Positions 54,800 through 64,000 of a stretch of DNA of 64,000 nt are shown here, piece by piece; positions within the stretch are counted from its first letter, which is position 1, and each line of letters starts with the position of its first letter. A program made the translations under genes and the position numbers. Source of the stretch: Neoceratodus forsteri (taxonomy: Eukaryota > Chordata > Ceratodontiformes > Ceratodontidae); NCBI GenBank assembly GCA_016271365.2, contig CM057456.1, positions 1,398,007,001-1,398,071,000 on the forward strand, written 5' to 3'. Under the pieces are notes generated by a model, which saw only the letters and a program-made list of their open reading frames with translations, did no database searches and had not been told where the DNA came from.

Positions 54800-54960
54800 C
54801 TGGCAGTACAGCCTAGAGGTTAAAGCAATCAGCGGTGAACACATTTCTTTCATCCAGCAGAGTGGCTTTTGATTCCAACATGCTCTTCTTGTATATTGTG
54901 TGACCAGAACAAGACATTTAACTTCCCTGTGGTCCCAACACATACCCAGAAACAAGCTGT
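54800..54960 (+). mobile_element. MIR-like CORE SINE in the left foldback arm
   Basis: CTGGCAGTACAGCCTAGAGG, TTAAAGCAATC and TTTTGATTCCAAC are tRNA boxes, followed by ATTGTGTGACCAGAACAAGA and CATTTAACTTCCCTGTGGTC, close to the MIR core GTGTGACCTTGGGCAAGTCA. The reverse complement of the same unit sits in the right arm (about 55790-55970). The head alone is repeated in inverse orientation at 54490-54530, so each arm is itself partly palindromic. Confidence 0.65.
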
Positions 54961-55164
54961 AGTTCTGTGCCTTTTCTGGACAAAGACAATAAAAACTGTC
55001 TGAGCATGTGTTATGATTCTGAAAATATTATGCTCTTTCTATCTAGATTTGACTTGAAAAGAAAAAAATAGGACACCATTAATTGTTTATTAATTGCAAA
55101 AACACAAAGATGGACATTATTAAAACAAGCTTAATCTGAAGTGTATTACTAAAATATAGAATAA

Positions 55165-55315
55165 TATATGGATGGGTGTGTGTAACCAGAATTTTACACA
55201 CACACGAAGTATAGGATGTTACATGAACCCCGAGGGCAAAGTCTGAGGGGTTTATAAAAACATCCCACAGAAAGGGTGTGTGTAAAATTCTGGTTTTTAC
55301 AACCACCTATATATT
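55165..55315. repeat. small palindromic element in the foldback centre
   Basis: ATATATGGATGGGTGTGTGT and AACCAGAATTTTACAC pair with GTGTAAAATTCTGGTTTTTA and CAACCACCTATATAT at the other end, about 35 bp of imperfect stem around a loop of about 75 bases. This may be an independent MITE. Confidence 0.65.
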
Positions 55316-55400
55316 ATTTTATTTAATTAATGGTTATAATTATTTTCCTTTTCAGCACAATTCAGTTAGTGCAGCACTTGTCTCAGAGATAGACACACTT

Positions 55401-55422
55401 CACACACACACACACACACACA
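55401..55422. repeat. (CA)n microsatellite
   Basis: About ten CA units in the central region of the foldback. Confidence 0.95.
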
Positions 55423-55789
55423 ACCTTTTTTTCTTTCTTTTTTTTACATTACAGTGGGAATGGCATTCTGGAAAGCTGTGGTCCATTGGCATAGCTGCAG
55501 AGTGTAAGACATGCGCATGAGCGGCAGGATCAACCAGATTATTTTTTTTTCCTTTATGGTAGAAAATCCCATTCCATCCAAAGTATTTCAGTAAGAAACT
55601 GTTATACTTTTTACTTCATCAAAAAAAATAAAATACTGTTTTAGTAATGCATTTCAGGTTATGCATGTTTTAACAATGTTGTCCATCTGTGTGTTTTTGC
55701 AATTAATAAACAATTAATAGTGTCCTAATTTTTTTTCTTTTCAAATCAACATGCTCAGATTGTTTTTATTGTCTTTGTCCAGGAAAGGC

Positions 55790-55990
55790 ACACAACTACA
55801 GCACAGCTTGTTCCTGGGTGTGTTTTGGGACCACAGGGAGGATATGTGACTTGCACTGGTCACACAATATACAAGAAGAGCATGTTGGAATCAAACCCAT
55901 TCTGCTGGATGAAAGAAGCTTGCTCACAGCTCTTTGCTTTAACCTATAGGCTCTGCTGCTGGCTGTTAATCAAAAACTACACATTTCAAC
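55790..55990 (-). mobile_element. MIR-like CORE SINE in the right foldback arm
   Basis: Reverse-complement counterpart of the unit at 54800-54960: GGTCACACAATATACAAGAA, GAGCATGTTGGAATCAAACC and the head at about 55930-55975. It differs from the left copy by scattered substitutions, so the arms have diverged since they formed. Confidence 0.6.
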
Positions 55991-56933
55991 GCTGGCCCCA
56001 TGATGCCAGGCCAATAGGTACATAGCTACATTTGCATCCTGTAGACCGAGTTCATACCTGAAATTGTAAGAGAAATAGCTGTAAGAGAGACAGAATGGAA
56101 TAAGACAGAAGTCGGTGCTGTGGCAGCCCCAGAAATCTGTACTGACATGAACACAGACAGGGTTTAGAAATCCTGATATGAGGCCCCAATACCTGTTGAC
56201 ACCACAGAGCCAGCCTTGAGATGTATAGTTTTTAATGATCAGCTGGCAGTATAGCCTAGAGGTTAAAGCAATCCTAAAGATGGATTATTTTTACTAACAG
56301 TTTGAAATGTAAAGGGGATAACTCACTAGTTTCAATGCACATACAAAACAATTATTATAAATATAGAAAGTGTTATAATAACACCTTAAAACACACTTAA
56401 TAAAACAGATGATTTCCTATTTAACCTACAGCAAATGGAGGGCCAAGTTCCTCTGAGACATAATTTCCTGTCAGGAGCTTGAAACATATGGCTGCCCCCA
56501 GCTCTTAATTACAGGCTGATTTACATATGAATAACTCTGGACTGCAAAGTCTCACACATAAATACAATGGCTCACTCAAATTAGCTTTTTATGGACTTTC
56601 AGACACTAAGAAACCCTGTTGATGACAATTCCCCTTTAAGGTGTTTGAATGTTTCGATCATATCACCTCTCTCTCCCTCCTTTGCTCTAGGGTATACATA
56701 TTGAGCTTCGTTAATCTGACCTCATATGTTTTCTGATGCAGTCCCTGCACCATTTTGGTTGTCCTTCTCTGGACTGCCTCCATTTTGTTAATGTCCTTGT
56801 GAAGGTGTGGTGTCCAGTACTGCATGCAGTACTCCAGATGGGACCGAACCAGTGTCTTGTGAAGAAGGGATTATTACCTCCCTCTTACGACTTGTGATAC
56901 CCCTATTAATACACCCCAACATCCCCTATCCAT

Positions 56934-57850
56934 TTACTCTTCAGTGGTCTGCTTGGATGATTTCAGGTCATCTGTGATGATGATGCCCAAGTCTCTTTCT
57001 TCCCTTGTGATTGCCAGCAACTCCCCTCCCATCTTATAGGTGGCTTCAGGGTTTCTCTTCTCTATGTGCATGATCTTGCACTTCTTTGTGTTAAACCCTA
57101 GTTGCCACTCTTCTGACCATTTTGCCAGTTTATCCAGATCTCTTCTCATTCTGCCCACCCCACATGGATCATTTACTCTGTTGCAGACATTGGTGTCATC
57201 TGCAAACAGACAAACCTTACCCTCCAGTCCATCTGCAATGTCACTGATGAAGATATTGAAGAGGACTGGCCCCAGGACTGATCCCTGAGGTACTCCACTT
57301 GTGACTTGCAACTCTTCTGACTGTATACCATTTACCACCATTCTCTGTTTCTGCCCAGCAACCAATTTGCCACCCAGTTGACCAACTTCTGACCCACCCA
57401 AAGTCTACCCAGCTTATTAATCAATCTTCTATGTGGAACACTGTCAAAAGCTTTGCTGAAGTCAAGATAGGCAACATCAACTGCACCCCCTTGGTCCACC
57501 ACTCTGGTTACCCAGTCAAAGAAATCTATGAGATTAGTTTGACAAGCCCTTCCTGTTGTAAACCCATGCTGTCTTGGTTCCTGTGCTCCTATGGATTCCA
57601 GGTGTTGCACTGTTCTTTCCTTTAGGAGTGCCTCCATAATCTTGCCCACTACTGAGGTAAAACTGACTGGTCTGTAGTTCCCTGCCTCCTCCCTGCTACC
57701 ACTCTTGTGGAGCGGGATCACATGAGCCCTTCTCCAGTCTTCTGGGACCTCTTCTGTGCTCAGAGACTCACTAAACAGTTCTGATAATGGCTCTGCTAGT
57801 TCCACTCTTAGCTCCTTTAGTACCCTGGGATGTATGCCATCCAGTCCCAT
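56934..57850 (-). pseudogene. CR1 ORF2 reverse transcriptase
   Basis: Two overlapping frames cover the enzyme. The first (57850-57332) has GLDGIHPRVLKELRVELAEP, NYRPVSFTSVVGKIMEALL and AYLDFSKAFDSVPHRRL. The second (57401-56934) has [35 protein letters not shown] with FADD intact, and LGFNTKKCKIMHIEKRNPEA. A single frame change near 57360 separates them. The C-terminus continues past 56640 and, after the foldback, at 54111-53878 (RVVDAWNGLPQEVVDMNTVQ). Confidence 0.85.
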
Positions 57851-58344
57851 TGCCTTGCCACCCTGAGCTTAGTGAGCTCTTGTAGGACTCCTTTCTTTTG
57901 TGAAGGGACTTGTGCACACCTCCTCCTCCCTGTGTCCATGGTGCTTGAGCTGTGGGTCTCTGCCTACCTTCTCCTCAGTAAATACTGAGCAGAAATATCT
58001 ATTTAGGATAGATGCTTTTTCTGGTCCTCCTCCACACACTCCCTCTTATCCCCTTTGATCTTACAATACCCCTCTGGACTTTCTCCTTTCACTAATGTAG
58101 CTATAGAAAGTCATGTCCCCTTAATTTACTGTTCATGCTAGTGTTTCTTCGGTTTGGGCCTTTGCCTGCCTTATTGCCTTCCCGCCTTCCCTTAGGGAAG
58201 TTTGGTATGCCTTTCTATCTTCGTCCTGCTGCATTCCCTTGTATTTCCTGAAGGCCAGTCTTTTGGCTCTGATCTTTTCTGCTACTGTTTTTGAGAACCA
58301 AAATGGTTTCCTCCTTCTTCTGCTCTTGCTTTTCTCCCTAACAC

Positions 58345-59130
58345 AATGGGAAGTACGGTGTTAGATCAACACTGCCACAGCGACACAAGCACAGTGGCAG
58401 CTGCTATCCCGACTGCAGCAACACCGACCTGCCACAGCAGCCGACAAGCTCCCCACAGCGTTAGCAGGTGCACCAGCAGCAACCACAAAGATGACTGCCA
58501 CACCTGCAGACCTGTCCCACAACAGCAACAAGGGACATGTCAGCCAAAGCTGTGGACAGTGCTAAAGGGCACATACTGCCGGTTGTAGCTAGGTACACCG
58601 ATCAGTGGTAGAGGACCCATGGCGAGCACCTTGCCTGTGTCACCCCCTGCAGATGATATACTCTGGCACTGTGCACTGGTCCCTTTGCCCAGCATCATTG
58701 TCTCTGGGGAGCCAAGAGTGAAAAGAGGTCCATGTAGTCACACTGTGTGCCTACCACTACTAACACCAAGATGTGTGCATTGCTATATCTTGTGTCTGGC
58801 AGCAACGGGGGCATCCCCTGTGAGTGTGTGTCTGCAGCCATGCCAGGTGCATTTCCATTGTGCCAACCAGTGACTCCCACCCACATCCCTGCATGTTGAT
58901 CTGATGGCCATCTGCTGGGGGGGTGCACCATCGGGTCTTACCCACAGTGTCCGATGGTGTTGGTGCTGTGGCGTTCACTGGTCATATGTGACTTTGTGCA
59001 TTGCGGTGTTTGCCTCAGCTGCTGCATTGGTCTGCCAGTTGTCGGCTTGCATTGCATCGGGGTTTGTGGGCGACACTGTCCCGGTGTCACTGTGGGTGAC
59101 GTCGGGCACTTCGGTGTCGATCTCCTGTGG
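58345..59130. mobile_element. unidentified insert of about 0.8 kb in CR1 ORF2
   Basis: CR1 sequence stops near 59140 (DATLEATS) and resumes near 58335 (KRRRKPFWF), where the family normally has only about 15 residues. The insert is CA/TG-rich with short CACAG/CTGTG repeats and no recognised reading frame. Its style resembles Harbinger non-coding DNA, but no ends or target duplication were identified. Confidence 0.45.
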
Positions 59131-59939
59131 TGCTTCCACACAGACAGATGTTGCTTCAAGTGTTGCATCCTTAATGCTTGCCCACTTTGCCCATACCCCC
59201 TCACCTGTATCTCTTTTTGCCAGGGCTAGCTTAACACTGTTGGCCATCTTATCAAAATCAGCTCCTCTAAAGTCCCATATTTTTGCATTGGAACGGGATG
59301 ATTTAATTCTAGTGGCCATATTGAACCATACCATGTGATGGGCACTGTCCCCCAGGTGACCTTCTACCTGGAGTTCTGTGATCCTTTCCCCTTTAGTCAT
59401 TACTAGATCTAGGATAGCCTTGTCTCTTGTGGGTTGTTGTACCAGTTGTTTGAGGCCCTCCCATAGCAGGGAATCCACTATTTGTCTAGTTCTGGTGAAT
59501 GTTCCTGCTGGTATTGACCAGTCTGTATCTGGCATGTTGAAGTCTCCCATTATTAGAACCTCCCCTTTAGTTATCATGTTTTGTATATCTTCTAACAGTA
59601 ATGTGTCTATGTCCTCTCCCTGGTCTGGAGGCCTGTAGACAACCCCAGTTCATATGGCTGTCCCATTTCATGTTTCCATGGTGACCCACAGTTCTTCTGG
59701 CACCTTATGTGTATTCTGAATCTCTGTAGCTTTGATATTTTCATTGACATAAAGGGCTACCCCCTCCCCTTTGCACCTTGGTCTCTTCTGAACAGTACAT
59801 AGCTCACTACTGAAGTATTCCAAGTGTGGTTACTGGTGGACCATGTCTCACTAATAGCCTCTATGTCCAGTTTAGCCTCTGTCATTGTTGCCTGCAAGTC
59901 TGGGATCTTGTTTCCCAGACTGCAGGCATTTGTGTACAT
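58975..59939 (-). pseudogene. CR1 ORF2 endonuclease
   Basis: The start MYTNACSLGNKIPDLQ and AIMTEAKLDIE-like opening (59939) is followed by IEAISETWSTSNHTWN, where the catalytic Glu of the SETW motif is present, and RRDQGAKGRGVALYVNE. In the next frame (59577) come LIMGDFNMPDTDWSIPAG with GDFN, then GHLGDSAHHMVWFN, where the usual SDHH has become SAHH, losing the catalytic Asp. CR1 identity ends near DATLEATS at about 59140. The remaining 50 residues of the frame belong to the insert. Confidence 0.8.
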
Positions 59940-60169
59940 GATCTTCCATTGGCCAGATTTTGGTGTGTTAGTTGTTGGGCAAGGTCTGGTATTTCCCCTG
60001 CACGTCGTACGGGGAGCCAGACCTTTTTCCTTACCTGGTGATGCAAATGAACTACAAACATGCTGAACTCCTGTTTGATCACTAGCTGAGGGGGGAGGGC
60101 TGTTCTTCCCGTTCGATGTATCAGGTGCTGCACCCCTCTCCCCATTGGCTAGTTTAAATATTCTGCAAA

Positions 60170-60680
60170 TATGTAAAACTTCTGCCCCAATGCTCTGACT
60201 CCCTCCTTAGTTAGATGCAGTCCATCAAATTTTAAAGAACTTTTGCTCCCAAAACTGTTGCCAGTTACCTACAAATGTGTGTCCTTTTTCCTGGCACCAG
60301 CCCTTGAGCCACATGTTTAGCTCCCCTATCTACCCTTCTCTGACCTTCCATCAATCTTCCCCCCTCTTCCAGACTGGAAGGATCTCATAGAAGGAGATGC
60401 CAGATGAAATGGATGACAGTTTGTCTCCCAGCCTGGTCAGGTGTTCCTTGGTCTCCACAACTGACCGGCTGGAGAGATCATTAGCCCTATGTGTACCAGG
60501 ACATCGATGTTTTCTCCTGCTTCCTGCACAATTTTAGCAATGTGGTCAGTGTCTCTCTACACTGATGTACCTAGGAAACATCTGACCATTACCCCCCGGC
60601 TGGAGATAGGTATCAACTCCCGGAATCATGGAGTCTCTTATGATCAGAAGTGTTTTGGATTTCCTTTTTGCCTTTTTTTT
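60170..60680 (-). pseudogene. CR1 ORF1 with SGNH-esterase-like domain
   Basis: Many vertebrate CR1 elements encode in ORF1 an esterase-like fold that helps retrotransposition. On the minus strand I read DHIAKIVQEAGENIDVLVHI with a following Gly. One base of frameshift later comes NDLSSRSV, matching the conserved (G/H)TND block. Then come HLTRLGDKLSS, GELNMWLKGWCQEKGHTFV and, near 60215, KFFKI followed by DGLHLT in a neighbouring frame, where the catalytic Asp/His of the family lie. The nucleophile region near 60640 is decayed. Frame changes rule out a functional protein. Confidence 0.6.
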
Positions 60681-61480
60681 GTTTTGGTCCCTGTTTTGGG
60701 TGAGTTTTGTTGTGCTAGCTCCTGTGCTGCAATGTCCTGCTCTGCAGTGACATCTGCCCCTTTGTTTGATTTTGGAGATAAAGGCAGATACCTGTTTATA
60801 GTTTTTATATGGTTTGTGGTCTGAATAATTAGAAGGAGGAAAATGAAAGCAAAAGTTTGATTTTTTTTTGTATAACTTGTTATAACAAGTTAAATTACTT
60901 GCGCCCCTGTAAGTAAGGTCACTGTGTGGATACCCCTCTGATCCTCCTCTTCCTGCTTTGCTTCAGGAAATGTCACAACTGTGCTACTCTATAAAAGGTG
61001 GTTGGGGTTGGGGTTGGGGATGGGGGTGGGTGGTGGGCCCTTCCCCTGCTGAAAAAGAAGAACCACGGATGAAAAAAACAAGGAGGTAGGAGCAGAAACA
61101 ATCAACCAACAACAAATGTAGTAGCCCTGAAAGATTAGCCTAATGATAGATAAAACTGTAAACCTTATAAGCACCACCTGTAACAGTTTCACATAAGATA
61201 TACCCTGCAAAAACCCTTTGCTACAGAGAAAAATAAAGCAGTAACAGAAGATATACCTTGCAAAAAAACAATTTGAATCAAAGAAGATTACAGCAGTAAT
61301 CTGTAAACACAAGACAGTAACAAACCTGTAGGCACACCCTGTAATAATACAGCAGAAGGTATATCCTGCAACAGCAATTTAAATCAGAGAAAATTACAGC
61401 GGTAAAATGTAAGCAAAAAAACGGTGTAAAATCCTGTGAGCACAAAACAAAATAACAACACACAGTAAATCTGCCTAGCA

Positions 61481-62800
61481 AAAAGAAGCCTTAATCTTTT
61501 TCCTTGCTCTGATAATGTTGTTCCTTGCTTTGTCCTTACAAGCAAACCTAGAAGAAAAGAGCTTAGGTGAAGCTTGGTTCCTTTGCCAGCAAATCTAGTC
61601 TAGTAGTCCAAGTCTGTCCTAGTAGTAGAATGGTTCCAGAGTCTCTAGGGAGAGTTACTGAAACAATGAGTGAAAAGTAATCACTACCTAACACTGTGTG
61701 ATTGAAAGTAATTTATTACTAAATTAGTTTACTGCTACTAGATGCCAGCAGGTAACTAAAACCCTAATGTTAGAAGTAGGTTGGGTACTTCTACATACAA
61801 GTACATTAAAGACAATATAGGTCCTTGTATATAACTCTGATCTTATACAATGACTGAGAAGTATATGCTGCTGGTGAGCATGATATAGAAGAGTGGTCTG
61901 GTGGCACAGTGGTGAATGCTTTGTCTAAGTATGGATTTTTTCTGGTAATTTAATGTTTGTTATATCCTTAACCGAATGAACGTTGTATGTTCTGAACCTG
62001 ATGAAGTGGCATAATAGCCATAACACATCACTCTGACTGATCAGGTGCTTGGTTAAAGTACTATACAGAGGAACCTGAGTCATGTTTTGCCTAGTGTTGT
62101 GACCTGAACTTTATTTGTGTTTCAGTCGTCAGGAGTCAGTTGGGGGTATCCCCAAGATATTGACCACTTGTTTTGTGCTTTAGGAAACAAGGCAACCTGG
62201 ATTTTGTTGGTGACATAATATTGCCTATCTGTAGTTTTACGGTTGGGCTTCTGACAGAATTAGAATGTATAGGAATTCTGGACTGATACTGCATAGGAAT
62301 CCTCAGCTTATTTCTGCATCACCTATAGTACAAAAACAAACGATACCCCCAATAAAACCATGCAAGTATACATTGTGGGGTTTTGCCAACTTTTTGTCAG
62401 TAGGGTACCGTTCTCAGTTTTGCTAGCCCTTTGACCTTCCCTTACTGCAGTATGTCCTGTTCCTGTCCATTCAAACAGAGAATTCATTGCACCCCCCATG
62501 GCAAATCTTTCAAACATCATAATATTCTTTCTGCCTAAATCCTCTTCTCTCGGTATAATTATTTTATCCATTGTTATTTTGCTTAATTATGTAAATTCCT
62601 AACTGACTGTTTAATTGCCTTTGATGTAGCCTGTTTACTATTGTTTAGTTACCTTGCATAATTTACATATGCATGTATACTGCATTGTTTTGCATGGATT
62701 GTATTTTACATTTTGAAAGTACTTTGTCTTCCTAATTCCTTTTCTCCTGGGTCACACTTGGAAATGAGTCTTGACTCAGTGTGCCTTCCTGGTTACCAAA
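61481..62800. other. no recognisable gene or element
   Basis: AT-rich. A GGTCTGGTGGCACAGTGGTG stretch at 61897 hints at a SINE head but nothing follows. From about 62460, AACAGAGAATTCATTGCAC and CCATGGCAAATCTTTCAAAC also occur in both arms of the palindrome at the right end. Confidence 0.45.
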
Positions 62801-62804
62801 TTTC

Positions 62805-62828
62805 AATTAATCAATCAATCAATCAATA
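62805..62828. repeat. (AATC)n microsatellite
   Basis: Five AATC units. Confidence 0.95.
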
Positions 62829-62904
62829 ACTTGACTACTTACTTCTTTTATCTCGAATGGGAGTGGGTGTCTCTTGGTGTCCATGCCAGAGCTTTGCTGT
62901 GAAT

Positions 62905-64000
62905 CAAGCCCAGCTACCAAACGTCATGGTGGACCACTCATCGGCTGGGTCCCTATTCTAAAATGCAATTGCCTAAATTGGCTTCTGTTAAATGGGATGT
63001 GCTATCTGAACTGGGTTCCTTTTATTAAGGTGCAATCCCCAACCAATGTGTAGGTAACTGGTAAGGAGTCTGCTACTAGACAGAGCCATACTTCTCCCAA
63101 GCAGTAAACATACACAAAGTTAGCAGCTCAGCCCTTGCTCATTCCCAAACTTTAAATCTTTTTTCTTATTAGGGGTGATACTGCTTTATTGCATGCAACA
63201 GTTAAAACAGAGAATTCATTGCATACCTCCCTCCATGGTAAATCTTTCAAATATAATACGCTTTCTACCTAAGTTCGTGGCTTACTTATCCAATGGGAAT
63301 AGAGGTCTCTTGGCATTCATATCAGAGCTCTGCTGTGAATCAAGCCCAGCTAGTAAATGTCACAGTGGACCACCCATCTGCTGGGTCCCTATTCTAAAAT
63401 GTAACTGTCTTAGAATAGGGACCCAGCTGATGGGTGATCCACCATGATGATGATATGATATGATATGATATGATATGATATGATATGATATGATATGATA
63501 TGATATGATATGATATGATACGATACGATTCGATACGATACGATACGATACGATACGATACGATACGATATGATATGGTATGAACTGAACACCACGGGAC
63601 TTCCACTCCCATTGGAGACAAGTAAGTAGCAAATTTAGACAAAAAGGATATTATGATATTGGAAAGATTTGCCATGGAGGTGGGGAGTATGTGCACTGAA
63701 TTCTCTGTTTTAACTGTTGTATGTCATAAAGCTTTAACATCTCAATGAAAAAGGTAATTTAAAGTTTGTGAATGAGCAAGGGCTGACATGCCCTAATGTG
63801 TTTGTTTAATGCTTGGGAGAAGTATGGCTCTCTTTATTAGTAGGCTTCTCTCCAGTTACCTACCTGTCGGTTGGGGATTGCATCTTAATGAAAAGAAGCC
63901 AATTCAGGCAGTGTATCCCATTTAAAAGAATCAAGTCGGGCAGTTACTGTTTAGAAAAGGGGATCCAGCTGATGGATCATCCAGTGTGATGTGTGGTAGC
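62905..64000. repeat. large imperfect palindrome running off the window
   Basis: The reverse complement of 63590-64000 matches 62912-63322 almost throughout. Shared blocks include AAATGGGATGTGCT / AAATGGGATACACT, GTGCAATCCCCAACC / ATGCAATCCCCAACC, GCCATACTTCTCCCAAGCA and CAGCCCTTGCTCATTC. An inner copy has its centre at 63404, where GGGTCCCTATTCTAA faces TTAGAATAGGGACCC. The arms contain AACAGAGAATTCA, CATGGYAAATCTTTC and CCAATGGGA. No coding frame. The right end lies outside the window. Confidence 0.8.
63446..63580. repeat. (TGATA)n microsatellite grading into (CGATA)n
   Basis: About 26 pentamer units: TGATA units up to about 63520, then mostly CGATA, returning to TGATA at the end. On the minus strand it gives the spurious SYHIISYRIV repeat frames, which are not proteins. 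Confidence 0.9.

Larger units (their letters stand above)
54129..56635. mobile_element. 2.5-kb T2/Kolobok-like foldback with TTAA target duplication
   Basis: TTAA flanks both ends (54125-54128 and 56636-56639). The ends are AGGAGAATTGTCATCAACAG and, on the other strand, AGGGGAATTGTCATCAACAG. The inverted similarity continues for about 1 kb, left arm 54129-55160 and right arm 55640-56635, with an indel of about 40 bases near 55010. The TTAAAGGRG start is the signature of T2/Kolobok MITEs known from frogs. The CR1 copy at 42072 (GCCCGTAAGATGTTTGAATG) shows the uninterrupted site. Each arm carries a SINE; the 0.48-kb centre has another palindrome. No transposase is present. Confidence 0.85.
53772..61480 (-). 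mobile_element. most complete CR1 LINE, split by a T2/Kolobok-like foldback
   Basis: The 3' end at left is GAAACATAGAAGTTGACGGC, then AGATAAGGACCGCAAGG. Going right come the C-terminus, a TTAA-flanked foldback insertion (54129-56635), reverse transcriptase (57850-56934), linker (58340-57900), an unexplained insert (about 58345-59130), endonuclease (59940-59150), ORF1 esterase remnants (60680-60170) and a probable 5' untranslated region with loose internal repeats (about 60840-61480). Without inserts it is about 4.4 kb, close to a full CR1. It is the best template in the window for the family consensus. Confidence 0.9.

Noticed and set aside
63360..63696. Minus-strand frames with long Ser-Tyr-His/Arg-Ile-Ile repeats
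   Set aside because: They are translations of the TGATA/CGATA microsatellite and read open in all frames because the repeat lacks stop codons.

Overview
This window looks like a stretch of a large, repeat-rich, non-mammalian vertebrate genome. I see no host protein-coding gene, no rRNA and no convincing functional tRNA. Almost every interpretable block is a transposable element, mostly decayed and often nested. The mix is CR1 non-LTR retrotransposons with 3' ends reading (C)TATGTTTCTATG, Tx1-type LINEs with a triple CCHC-knuckle ORF1, an L2 tail, tRNA-headed SINEs (one with a tail like the fish/shark/lobe-fin V-type SINEs), Tigger/pogo, hAT, a TTAA-targeting T2/Kolobok-like foldback and a large PIF/Harbinger with a Myb partner. 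This suits a coelacanth, lungfish, amphibian or early-branching ray-finned fish. I lean weakly to coelacanth because large two-gene Harbingers are known there (from memory, not checked). No retroviral gag/pol or LTR pair was recognised.

Layout. 0-13.5 kb: a Tigger-type MITE, a 5'-truncated Tx1 LINE (+), a tandem duplication and a near-perfect hairpin, a decayed LINE (-) split by a 612-bp SINE with target duplication and A-tail, a V-type SINE, a nearly full-length but broken Tx1 LINE (-), then a patchwork of LINE 3' fragments. 13.5-22.6 kb: mostly unassignable sequence, a CR1 (-) with a 255-codon open reverse transcriptase, a LINE tail and two neighbouring copies of a tRNA-headed repeat of about 0.5 kb. 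22.6-30.0 kb: a CR1 (-) split by a 4.8-kb hAT element (8-bp target duplication CTCCCTGC), itself carrying a 1.0-kb Tigger (TA duplication), a SINE and a minisatellite.

30.0-40.3 kb: the Harbinger block. It holds a HARBI1-like transposase (+), a convergent Myb/SANT-like gene (-) and a third three-exon gene (+) with another Myb/SANT-like domain, whose reading frame is kept across both predicted introns. A 0.72-kb foldback and an L2 tail are inserted in it. 40.3-42.8 kb: a third copy of the 0.5-kb repeat and a Tigger remnant enclosing a V-type SINE that is itself split by a CR1. 43.3-49.3 kb: a second copy of the A-tailed SINE, LINE fragments and two CR1s (+), one split by a 770-bp Harbinger-like MITE.

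53.8-61.5 kb: the most complete CR1 (-), with remnants of an ORF1 SGNH-esterase domain, endonuclease, reverse transcriptase and 3' end, split by a 2.5-kb foldback with about 1-kb arms and TTAA target duplications. 62.9-64.0 kb and beyond: a large imperfect palindrome with a TGATA/CGATA microsatellite near its centre, running off the window edge.

The elements cooperate only in the usual transposon sense: Harbinger transposase with its Myb partner, and LINE machinery supplying the A-tailed SINEs. All boundaries come from reading the sequence by eye; percent identities were not computed.
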